NCBI GenBank assembly: GCA_946479805.1
Contig: CAMLHP010000145.1
Location: 1-5,267 of the forward strand
Reading direction: 5' to 3'
DNA from: an uncultured Gemmatimonadota bacterium
GTDB taxonomy: Bacteria > Gemmatimonadota > Gemmatimonadetes > Gemmatimonadales > GWC2-71-9
Length of the DNA: 5,267 bases
In this document: one piece after another, positions 1 through 5,267 of the stretch
How the letters are laid out: each line of letters opens with the position of its first letter
Position numbering within the stretch: the stretch's first letter is position 1
Position numbers and translations under genes: made by a program
Notes under the pieces: model-generated
Told to the model about the DNA's origin: nothing
Seen by the model: the letters and a program-made list of their open reading frames with translations, nothing else
The model's database searches: none

Positions 1-407
<407 letters not shown>

Positions 408-452
408 CGGGGCCTCAAGTTCGCCGGGCCGGCGGGGGGACGCAAGGGCGCC

Positions 453-1550
453 TCAGTGCTGCATCGGCGGCCGGTTCTCGGGCGGCGAAGCGCCGGGATC
501 CAGGGCACGGAGCACGCCCACCGCACCCTTGGTTGCATCGGCAAATGCATGCGACACGAAGGGATACTCGCCGGCCTCCCTGAGGCGAATCTCGAAGATC
601 GACCCGCCGCCCACGGGCACGGCCACGGTCTGTACCCCGCGGAGGGGATTGGCCATTGATCCGTCGAGGAATACCCGCTCGAAGATTCCTCCCACGACGT
701 GGAACGCCGATGGCCGGTTTGGACCGGCATTCACGATATAGAGCCGCAGCAGCTGGTTGGGCTCGACGTCGATGGGATGGGTGGAGTACTGGGCAGCCTT
801 GCCGTTGAACACCACGTGATCGGGCGCCTGGCCCAGCATCTCGAACCAGTCGAGCATGTAGGCGCCCTCAGGGTTCCGGTTGCGGGTGAGGTAGAACTCG
901 CTTTGCACCAGTACCAGCTCCTCGGCGCGGGGGAGGGGAGTGCGAGGATCAACGATCAGCGCGCCATACATGCCGTTGGCGATGTGCATGGCCACGGGAG
1001 CGGTACCGCAGTGGTAGAGGAACGCACCCGGCACCCGAGCCACGAACCGGTACTGGATGGAGTCACCGGGCATCAGGTTCCGGTAATACTTGTCCGGAGC
1101 GATCTCGGCAGCATGGAAGTCCATGCTGTGGGGAATGTCTGCCTTGTTGGTGAGCGTAAAGTCCACCGTGTCTCCCTGGCGGACGCGCAGCACCGGGCCC
1201 GGCACCTGGCCGTTGAAGGTCCACGCCGCATACTTGACCCCCGGGGCGACCTCCACCGTGGCGTGACGCATCTCCATCCGGACATGGTGGAGGCTTCCCT
1301 GCTCGCGGGGAGCAAGCTGCGCGAGAAAGGGAGCCGGCGATGAGCCGGGGCCGCCTACCGGAGCTTCGCCATGCGAGATGTCGGCCGGGGGCGTCGTGTC
1401 GGGCGATGCTGCAGCGCGCCGCAGAGAGTCGGCGGTGCGGGGCGGCAGGGGAGTGGAATCCGAGGCAGCCTGCCCAGCGCCCCGGGGCTTGCACGCCCCG
1501 GCAAGAACTCCAGCACAAACCAGCACAGCCATACGATGCAACAAATTCAT
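453..1550 (-). CDS. nirK: Copper-containing nitrite reductase (NirK/AniA type), predicted lipoprotein
   Basis: Predicted to reduce nitrite to nitric oxide outside the cytoplasm, taking electrons from a small cupredoxin or cytochrome c. The 365-residue product has a signal peptide with lipobox LAGAC (lipidated Cys20), a Pro/Ala/Ser-rich linker to about residue 90, and two cupredoxin domains. Domain 1 carries the type 1 copper ligands His141 (PHSMDFH), Cys181 (YHC), His189 and Met194 (MHIANGM). The type 2 copper ligands are His146, His180 and His334 (SHAF). The catalytic pair Asp144 and His284 (FHVVGG) is also present. The 8-residue Cys-to-His spacing and the APVxMHIANGMYG block match the AniA/class II group, not class I NirK. 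ATG at 1550 was chosen because GGAGGG lies 10 nt upstream and the signal peptide begins there; a TTG at 1601 would add 17 residues read partly from repeat sequence. A two-domain multicopper oxidase of other activity is the main alternative. No electron-donor gene or other denitrification gene is visible in the window. Confidence 0.82.
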   Translation of the reverse strand: MNLLHRMAVLVCAGVLAGACKPRGAGQAASDSTPLPPRTADSLRRAAASPDTTPPADISHGEAPVGGPGSSPAPFLAQLAPREQGSLHHVRMEMRHATVEVAPGVKYAAWTFNGQVPGPVLRVRQGDTVDFTLTNKADIPHSMDFHAAEIAPDKYYRNLMPGDSIQYRFVARVPGAFLYHCGTAPVAMHIANGMYGALIVDPRTPLPRAEELVLVQSEFYLTRNRNPEGAYMLDWFEMLGQAPDHVVFNGKAAQYSTHPIDVEPNQLLRLYIVNAGPNRPSAFHVVGGIFERVFLDGSMANPLRGVQTVAVPVGGGSIFEIRLREAGEYPFVSHAFADATKGAVGVLRALDPGASPPENRPPMQH

Positions 1551-1560
1551 CTCGCCAATG

Positions 1561-1566
1561 CCCTCC
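1561..1566 (-). promoter_or_regulatory. Ribosome binding site of the nirK-like gene
   Basis: GGAGGG on the minus strand, 10 nt before ATG at 1550. It decides the start, since no comparable site precedes the upstream TTG at 1601. Confidence 0.6.
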
Positions 1567-1590
1567 ACCGGAAGAAATTGGCTCAAGACA

Positions 1591-1647
1591 GCACGCCTCA
1601 AGCCCCACGCCCCGCGCCCTTACGCCTTACGCCTTACGCCTTACGCC
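1591..1647. repeat. 7-bp tandem array (TTACGCC) upstream of the nirK-like gene
   Basis: Four perfect, consecutive copies of TTACGCC occupy 1620-1647. They are preceded by degenerate units of the same length: GCACGCC, TCAAGCC, CCACGCC and CCGCGCC (1591-1618). One extra C at 1619 breaks the register. All units end in GCC. The array fills most of the gap between tRNA-Ser(UGA) and the nirK-like start. It leaves little room for an ordinary promoter, so either the array contains the promoter or the gene is transcribed from further upstream, through the tRNA. Confidence 0.9.
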
Positions 1648-1653
1648 CCCTAG

Positions 1654-1740
1654 CGGCGTGGGTGAGATTCGAACTCACGGAACGGTTACCCGTTCGGCGG
1701 TTTTCAAGACCGCTGCCTTAAACCACTCGGCCACCACGCC
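1654..1740 (-). tRNA. tRNA-Ser (anticodon UGA)
   Basis: A complete class II tRNA of 87 nt. The acceptor arms GGCGTGG (1740-1734) and CCACGCC (1661-1655) pair perfectly, and the discriminator base is G at 1654. The T arm is GTGAG-TTCGAAT-CTCAC (1678-1662). The anticodon loop CTTGAAA carries TGA at plus positions 1704-1706, reading UCA and other UCN codons. The variable arm forms GAACGG and CCGTTC around GTAA. The 3' CCA is not encoded (the next bases read CTA). It lies upstream of the nirK-like gene in the same orientation, with the heptamer array between them. Confidence 0.97.
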
Positions 1741-1751
1741 TGCGCCAGCAG

Positions 1752-1778
1752 ATTAGGCTAGACCGGGCGTGACTGCAA
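1752..1778 (-). promoter_or_regulatory. Weak candidate promoter for tRNA-Ser(UGA)
   Basis: On the minus strand TTGCAG (1778-1773) and CCTAAT (1757-1752) are 15 nt apart and end 11 nt before the tRNA 5' end. That is a sensible distance for a tRNA promoter, but both hexamers match the sigma-70 consensus only partly and the spacer is short. Confidence 0.2.
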
Positions 1779-1793
1779 CTGTCTGCAAACAGA

Positions 1794-1924
1794 GCGTGAA
1801 CGGGAACTGCAACTGCGTGAACGGGAACTCACCGCGGTACCTGTTCACGCCGTTGTAACCACGACGGTCCAATTGTGCCGGTCAGTCCAGTTCACGCAGT
1901 TGCTGTTCACGCCGTTGCAGTTCC
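1794..1924. repeat. 7-nt-phased direct and inverted repeats between tupC and tRNA-Ser(UGA)
   Basis: The 15-mer GCGTGAACGGGAACT occurs at 1794-1808 and 1815-1829, offset by 21 nt (three heptamers). A related 15-mer in the opposite orientation, CTGTTCACGCCGTTG, occurs at 1841-1855 and 1903-1917. The two halves also form an inverted repeat. Positions 1809-1822 match 1890-1903 perfectly over 14 bp, and the match extends to 23 of 26 pairs over 1801-1826 against 1886-1911. The spacer has no open gene and begins directly after the tupC stop. It could act as a transcription end structure for the tup operon or be a small mobile or recombination-derived repeat. Neither is shown by the sequence. Confidence 0.85.
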
Positions 1925-1929
1925 GCAGG

Positions 1930-2880
1930 TCATCCGAGTCTTACGACCGACCTCGCATGCACATCGAACATCGACCCCTTGGCCGGAGACGGCGCCTTCT
2001 CCGGCAGCGTCAGTTCCACCGACCTCCCGCCGATGGTTCCCGTCACCAGCCGCTGCCTGCCGAGGTCCAGTACGTCGGTCACCTGCATCGTGAAGCCCAC
2101 CTGCTTGCCGCCGGCACCGGGGCCCGCGCGGAGCTCGCCCGGGGCCACCGCCACTGGTCCGTCGGCGTCCTGCAGCAACAGGAATCCCAGGAGTCCTGCC
2201 GTGTCCGCGTCAGGCGGCTCCATCAGCAGCTCACGGCGCGCTCCCTCTGCCCGCACCTGGCCGTCCACCAGGACCACTATCCGCTCTCCCAGCCGGAACG
2301 CCTCCTCCCGATCGTGGGTCACGAGGATCACCGTGGCGCCCGCCGACCGCAACAGGCGGGGCAGGTCGTCCAGCAGGGCTCGCCGGGTCAGGCGGTCCAC
2401 CGCCGCAAGCGGCTCGTCCAGCAGGATCACCTCGGCCCGGAGCGCCAGTGCCCGCGCAAGGTTGACCCGCTGGGCCTCGCCCGATGACAGCTGCCGAGCG
2501 GGCCGGTCCAGCAGGTCGGATATCCCGCACTCTTCGGCGGCGTCATGTATCCGGATGTGCCGCTCCTCCGTCGGCAGGTTTCTAAGTGCCAGCCCCAGGT
2601 CCAGGTTGCGGCGCACCGTCCCCCGCACGAACACGGGCTCGGACAGCGCCAGCGCCGTGCGGGGTGCACCGTCATTTCGAAGCGGCTCGCCGCCTATGGT
2701 GATGTCACCCTGGGCCGGCTTTTCGAGCCCGGCTATCAGCCGGAGCAGTGTGGTCTTCCCCGCGCCGTTGGGGCCCAGTACCGCGGTCATGGAACGGGAA
2801 GGGAAGCGGAGGCTCTCGATGTCGAGCACGCTGCGCCCGTCGCGGCGGAAGCTCACCCGGTGGAGGCCAACGTCGCTCAT
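1930..2880 (-). CDS. tupC: Tungstate-type ABC importer, ATP-binding subunit
   Basis: Cytoplasmic ATPase that powers oxyanion import through TupB. The product has 316 residues. The Walker A motif is GPNGAGKT (36-43), the ABC signature LSSGEAQ (131-137), Walker B VILLDEP (151-157), the D-loop LAAVD (158-162) and the H-loop His VTHD (His189). The Q-loop position, normally Gln in a Q-x-P context, reads LSEPVF with Ser80; the codon is TCC. Residues from about 240 to the end (VAVAPGEL onwards) look like a single TOBE-type domain, which in ModC-like ATPases can sense oxyanion. The ATG at 2880 was chosen because the ABC fold starts at MSDVGLHRVSF and the ATG overlaps the tupB stop as ATGA, a usual sign of translational coupling. 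The same frame stays open upstream to 3507, but that part only shadows tupB. Molybdate or another oxyanion cannot be excluded. Confidence 0.88.
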   Translation of the reverse strand: MSDVGLHRVSFRRDGRSVLDIESLRFPSRSMTAVLGPNGAGKTTLLRLIAGLEKPAQGDITIGGEPLRNDGAPRTALALSEPVFVRGTVRRNLDLGLALRNLPTEERHIRIHDAAEECGISDLLDRPARQLSSGEAQRVNLARALALRAEVILLDEPLAAVDRLTRRALLDDLPRLLRSAGATVILVTHDREEAFRLGERIVVLVDGQVRAEGARRELLMEPPDADTAGLLGFLLLQDADGPVAVAPGELRAGPGAGGKQVGFTMQVTDVLDLGRQRLVTGTIGGRSVELTLPEKAPSPAKGSMFDVHARSVVRLG

Positions 2881-3572
2881 GCGTCCCGCCGCTGCTGAAC
2901 CAGGGTCAGGATCAGCGTCACGGTGAACGCCAGTGCCAGCAGGATCAGTCCGTATGCGATGGCGGTGGCCATCTCGCCCCGGCCCGTTACCGTGACAATC
3001 GCCGTGGTTAGCACGCGGGTGGAGCCGCGCAGGTTGCCGCCGACGGTCATGGAGGCACCGACTTCCGATATCACCGCGCCGAAGCCCGCCATCACCGCCG
3101 CGAGCAGTCCCAGCCGCGCCTCGCGGCTGAGGAGCCACAGCCGCCTCCACCGCCCCGCGCCCAGCGACTTGAGCAGGTCGGGGAGCGCTGGCGGGAGCGA
3201 TTGGATGCTGGCCGAGGAGAAGCCTATGACCAGCGGGGTGGCGATGAGAAACTGCGCCAGTACCATGGCCTGAGGGGTGTAGAGCAGGCCGCTCCCTCCG
3301 AAGGGACCGCTGCGGGTAAAGAAGAGCCACACCACCAGGCCCACGACCACTGGCGGCATTCCCATGGCTGTGTTGACCATGCCGAGGACGAGGGTCCTGC
3401 CGGGAAATCTCCCGCGCGCGAGTGCGTAACCCAGCGGGACGCCCACCACCATCGCCAGCAGCGTGGCGCAGAGCGAGATGGCCAGAGTGCGGAGGATGAT
3501 CTCCCACACCTCGGCATCGCCACTCAGCAGCAGGCGCCAGGCCTCACCCAGCGCGGTCGTCAGGTCATTCAC
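2877..3572 (-). CDS. tupB: Tungstate-type ABC importer, permease subunit
   Basis: Inner-membrane channel subunit of the TupABC importer, expected to work as a homodimer. With the GTG at 3572 it has 231 residues, usual for TupB. Hydrophobic segments lie at about residues 26-52, 61-85, 102-124, 153-177 and 203-226. The cytoplasmic coupling loop resembles the EAA motif: SLGAGRWRRLWLLSREA at about 136-152. The conserved block ISEVGASMTVGGN (168-180) is typical of this permease family. The GTG overlaps the tupA stop by 8 nt and the stop overlaps tupC by 4 nt. No clear Shine-Dalgarno precedes the start, so coupling to tupA translation is likely. Another GTG at 3602 would add 10 residues (MAGPSFRTRS) and overlap tupA by 38 nt; it lacks a ribosome site too, so the exact start is uncertain. 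Confidence 0.9.
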   Translation of the reverse strand: MNDLTTALGEAWRLLLSGDAEVWEIILRTLAISLCATLLAMVVGVPLGYALARGRFPGRTLVLGMVNTAMGMPPVVVGLVVWLFFTRSGPFGGSGLLYTPQAMVLAQFLIATPLVIGFSSASIQSLPPALPDLLKSLGAGRWRRLWLLSREARLGLLAAVMAGFGAVISEVGASMTVGGNLRGSTRVLTTAIVTVTGRGEMATAIAYGLILLALAFTVTLILTLVQQRRDA

Positions 3573-4377
3573 CGAGCGCGTCCGGAATGAAGGGCCGGCC
3601 ACCCAGCCGAGCGTGGCCGAACTCGGCGATCACCCGCTGGGCAACTGGCGAGACGAGGAATGCGAGAAACCTGCGGGCCGGCTCTGCCCGGGTTCCCGGA
3701 TGCAGCTCAGGGCTGACCAGATGGATGCTGTACCTGTTGAGGAGGCGCGGATCGCCTTCGGAGAGCGGCATGAGCTCCACCCGGCCTTGCAGGGTGAGCC
3801 AGGTGCCCCGGTCCACCAGGGTGTAGGCCTGCCTGTCGTTGGCCACGTACAGCGTGGCGCTCATGCCCTGTCCGGTCTCGACCCTGTGGGCCAGCGAATC
3901 GACGTTCACTCCCGCTTCCTGCCAGAGCTGGAGCTCACGCGATTCGGTGCCGGAGCCGTCGCCCCGCGAGACGAACGCCCCCTGGGCGGCCACCCGCCGC
4001 ATGGCTTCAACTGCGTCAGCGTTTCCGGCTACGCCTGCAGGGTCGGCAGCGGGACCAACCAGCAGAAAGTCGTTATGCATCAGCGGGCGCCCTTCGACCA
4101 GGTGGCCGGCCGCCACGTAGCGTGCCTCGGCATCGGGGTCGTGCGTGAGGGTGGCATCGGCGTCGCCCCGCTCTGCCATCATGAGCGCGGCGCCGGAGCC
4201 AACCGCTATCGGCTTGACCTCGATGCCGGTGGAAGCCGTGAACTGATCAATGAGCGTGTCCAGCAGCCCGGTCTCGTAAGCGCTGGTTGTCGTGGCGAGG
4301 ATTACCTCGTTGCGCTCGTCGGCCCGCGAGGCGCACGCGACGAGCAGCAGCGGCAGCAGGGCGAGGCGAAGGCGCAT
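3565..4377 (-). CDS. tupA: Tungstate-binding lipoprotein of an ABC importer
   Basis: Extracytoplasmic binding protein that captures tungstate (or a similar oxyanion) and delivers it to TupB/TupC, supplying metal for tungsto- or molybdopterin enzymes. The product has 270 residues. A short lipoprotein signal has lipobox LVAC (Cys15). The TupA hallmarks follow in order: ATTTS (28-32), the oxyanion-contact loop near the N-terminus; IAVGSGAAL (57-65); MHNDFLLVGP (100-109); SRGDGSGT (137-144), the second contact loop; and YTLVDRGTW (185-193). After SGT most family members, as I recall them, have His; here it is Glu145. Start choice: ATG at 4377 gives the signal peptide directly. No Shine-Dalgarno is seen. 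A TAGTTT box lies only 5 nt upstream, which would suit a leaderless mRNA. PstS-like phosphate-binding proteins are a remote alternative and lack this motif order. Confidence 0.91.
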   Translation of the reverse strand: MRLRLALLPLLLVACASRADERNEVILATTTSAYETGLLDTLIDQFTASTGIEVKPIAVGSGAALMMAERGDADATLTHDPDAEARYVAAGHLVEGRPLMHNDFLLVGPAADPAGVAGNADAVEAMRRVAAQGAFVSRGDGSGTESRELQLWQEAGVNVDSLAHRVETGQGMSATLYVANDRQAYTLVDRGTWLTLQGRVELMPLSEGDPRLLNRYSIHLVSPELHPGTRAEPARRFLAFLVSPVAQRVIAEFGHARLGGRPFIPDALGE

Positions 4378-4382
4378 TCTTC

Positions 4383-4388
4383 AAACTA
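4383..4388 (-). promoter_or_regulatory. Possible -10 box for leaderless tupA transcript
   Basis: TAGTTT on the minus strand fits TANNNT and ends 5 nt before the tupA ATG. Transcription would then start at or next to the A of the ATG. No good -35 element is seen 17 nt further upstream (GAGAAA), so the call is weak. Confidence 0.25.
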
Positions 4389-4636
4389 GCAGCGGTGGCC
4401 ATCCGTTTCTCCGTTCGGTCTGTCGCCGCTCGTGCCGCTGTGGCCGTCCGGCGCTTCTGGCCGCTTCCTGCCCATCAGCCCGGCTCGCGTCTGCATTTCT
4501 GACAGACACGGTATCGGGTCGCTGCCAATCCTGCCGATCCGGAGTTGCCAAAGCGGCCGGAAGGGCTGGCATGCGGGCTGCTTCGGCCAGCGTCCGGGCC
4601 AGTGAAAAGTCGCTGGCAGTCAACCACATACGCAAA

Positions 4637-4641
4637 GGAGG
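4637..4641 (+). promoter_or_regulatory. Shine-Dalgarno site of the hsp20 gene
   Basis: AAAGGAGGA contains a perfect GGAGG core 5 nt before ATG at 4647. It decides the start against longer in-frame readings that begin near 4545. Confidence 0.9.
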
Positions 4642-4646
4642 ACAGG

Positions 4647-5174
4647 ATGATTTCGACGACATTGCGCCGTCGCGGCGACGGCCTCCAGAACCTGCGGCGT
4701 TTCTCGTCGGTGCTGGACGACGCCTTCAGTGGCTCGTTCGTCAACTGGCCGCTTGGCCAGCGGTTTGAAAGTGCACTGACGGCGGCATGGGTTCCGGCAT
4801 GCGACATCTTCGAGGACAAGGACGGCGTCAAGCTCGTGATGGAGGTGCCGGGCGTACGTCCGGACGATGTGAACCTCCAGCTCGAGAACAATGTCCTCAC
4901 GATCCGGGGAGAGAAGCGCCAGGAAATAGAGGAAAAGGCTGATCGGGTGCACCTCTATGAGCGCAGCTATGGCAGCTTCGAGCGCACCTTCTCCCTGCCT
5001 TCCACCGTTGATGCCGATCGGATCGAAGCCGACATCTCGGACGGGGTTCTGACTGTGGTGCTTCCGAAGGCCGAAAAGGCACGCCCGCGTGAGATCGCGG
5101 TAAAGAGCCGGGTGGGGCTGGATAACGGCGAGCAGGTTGTCGTCGGCCCCGGGGAGGCCGGTACCCGGAAGTAG
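4647..5174 (+). CDS. hsp20: Small heat shock protein, Hsp20/alpha-crystallin family
   Basis: ATP-independent cytoplasmic chaperone that forms oligomers and holds unfolding proteins for later refolding by DnaK/ClpB-type machines. The product has 175 residues. A variable N-terminal arm (1-47) contains a basic, Phe/Leu-rich stretch suited to substrate contact. The alpha-crystallin domain spans about 48-145, with VPACDIFE (49-56), VMEVPGV (64-70), the NNVLTIRGEK strand (81-90), YGSFERTFSLP (108-118) and DGVLTVVLPK (132-141). A polar C-terminal tail follows, with REIAV (148-152) resembling the I-x-I/V motif that links dimers into oligomers. Length and order are typical of bacterial class A sHSPs. 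It is the only gene on the plus strand and is followed by a long hairpin. No heat-shock control element such as CIRCE or a ROSE-like leader could be recognised, so regulation is unknown. Confidence 0.95.
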   Translation: MISTTLRRRGDGLQNLRRFSSVLDDAFSGSFVNWPLGQRFESALTAAWVPACDIFEDKDGVKLVMEVPGVRPDDVNLQLENNVLTIRGEKRQEIEEKADRVHLYERSYGSFERTFSLPSTVDADRIEADISDGVLTVVLPKAEKARPREIAVKSRVGLDNGEQVVVGPGEAGTRK

Positions 5175-5198
5175 CCGGCTTAGGCGTCGCGCCATCAC

Positions 5199-5265
5199 GC
5201 TGCTCTCAGGGCGCTCACCTCGGGCAGGTTCATCTCCTGGCCGAAGCGAGCGCCCTGAGCTCAGC
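5199..5265 (+). terminator. Long hairpin downstream of the hsp20 gene, candidate terminator
   Basis: CTCAGGGCGCTC (5205-5216) and GAGCGCCCTGAG (5248-5259) form a perfect 12-bp stem. Outside a 2x2 internal mismatch it gains GCTG/CAGC (5199-5202 with 5262-5265). Inside it, TCGG (5220-5223) pairs with CCGA (5241-5244) and CAGG (5225-5228) with CCTG (5236-5239). It starts 24 nt after the hsp20 stop, a good place for a terminator. No T-run is seen before the window ends, so a Rho-independent function is unproven. An interspersed palindromic repeat is the alternative. Confidence 0.4.
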
Positions 5266-5267
5266 TG

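Larger units (their letters stand above)
4378..4646. other. Divergent intergenic region between tupA and the hsp20 gene
   Basis: No coding potential is supported in this 269-nt gap. Both flanking genes start from it, so it must hold the tupA promoter (minus) and the heat-shock gene promoter (plus). I see no CIRCE-type inverted repeat and no convincing sigma-32 or sigma-70 element. The clearest pieces are TAGTTT on the minus strand close to tupA and the ribosome site of the hsp20 gene at the right end. Confidence 0.6.

Noticed and set aside
422..434. CGCCGG-G-CCGGCG hairpin between the nirK-like stop and tRNA-Ser(GCU)
   Set aside because: The loop is a single base, so it cannot fold as written, and no T-run follows. 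It is probably chance in GC-rich sequence.
699..1343. 214-residue plus-strand open frame opposite the nirK-like gene
   Set aside because: It is antisense to a gene with all catalytic residues conserved; its His/Val-rich content is that expected of a GC-rich shadow frame.
1567..1590. FNR/NNR-type box before the nirK-like gene (TTGAGCCAATTT on the minus strand)
   Set aside because: The left half resembles TTGAT, but there is no ATCAA partner at the required spacing.
1794..1924. Possible CRISPR array
   Set aside because: Repeats are only about 15 nt, occur in both orientations and have no uniform spacers. No cas gene is present.
1930..3507. A 525-residue reading that would extend tupC upstream as a fusion protein
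   Set aside because: The first 209 residues are read in a second frame across tupB, show no domain and follow from the high GC content. The ABC fold begins at ATG 2880, which overlaps the tupB stop.
3463..4389. 308-residue plus-strand open frame opposite tupA and the start of tupB
   Set aside because: It is an antisense shadow of a well-supported gene, with no recognisable domain and no ribosome site.
4499..4529. Sigma-70 promoter with CTGACA as -35 for the hsp20 gene
   Set aside because: The -35 is good, but no acceptable -10 lies at the right distance; the best (GCCAAT) matches three of six at a 19-nt spacing.
4601..4631. Sigma-32-like heat-shock promoter (AGTGAA, CCACATAC) before the hsp20 gene
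   Set aside because: Both boxes match poorly, and transcription would start at or inside the Shine-Dalgarno site, leaving no usable leader.
5195..5233. 12-codon minus-strand reading frame (MNLPEVSALRAA) preceded by CAGGAG
   Set aside because: The purine stretch directly abuts the ATG with no spacing, and the frame lies inside the hairpin. Coding is unlikely.

Overview
This is a GC-rich bacterial chromosomal window holding five complete protein genes, one partial protein gene and two tRNA genes. The organism cannot be fixed from the sequence. The protein style, the two lipoprotein signals and the short-word intergenic repeats would suit a Gemmatimonadota-like or related environmental lineage, but that is an impression and not a demonstrated assignment. 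All genes but one lie on the minus strand; the exception is a small heat-shock gene at the right end.

Read in the minus direction from about 4380 downwards, the layout is as follows. A tupA-tupB-tupC operon encodes a tungstate-type ABC importer (binding lipoprotein, permease, ATPase), with its genes overlapping by 8 and 4 nt. A 189-nt spacer full of 7-nt-phased repeats follows. Next come tRNA-Ser(UGA), a spacer with a TTACGCC heptamer array, a lipoprotein copper nitrite reductase of the NirK/AniA type, and tRNA-Ser(GCU). A further spacer with a purine-rich heptamer array leads to the first 63 codons of glutamyl-tRNA synthetase (gltX), which runs off the left edge. On the plus strand, divergent from tupA, an Hsp20/alpha-crystallin chaperone gene (4647-5174) has a strong Shine-Dalgarno site and is followed by a long hairpin.

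Functionally the window combines oxyanion uptake (tungstate, possibly molybdate, for pterin-cofactor enzymes), a single denitrification step (nitrite to nitric oxide) outside the cytoplasm, translation (two serine tRNAs, GluRS) and protein-folding stress defence. Apart from the tup operon, the genes look like independent units.

I do not see a clear undescribed multi-gene system. The most unusual feature is that three consecutive intergenic gaps each carry a different short repeat, and all share a 7-nt period. Other points worth a look are a nirK-like gene placed exactly between two tRNA-Ser genes, an ATPase whose Q-loop glutamine is a serine, and a possible leaderless start for tupA.
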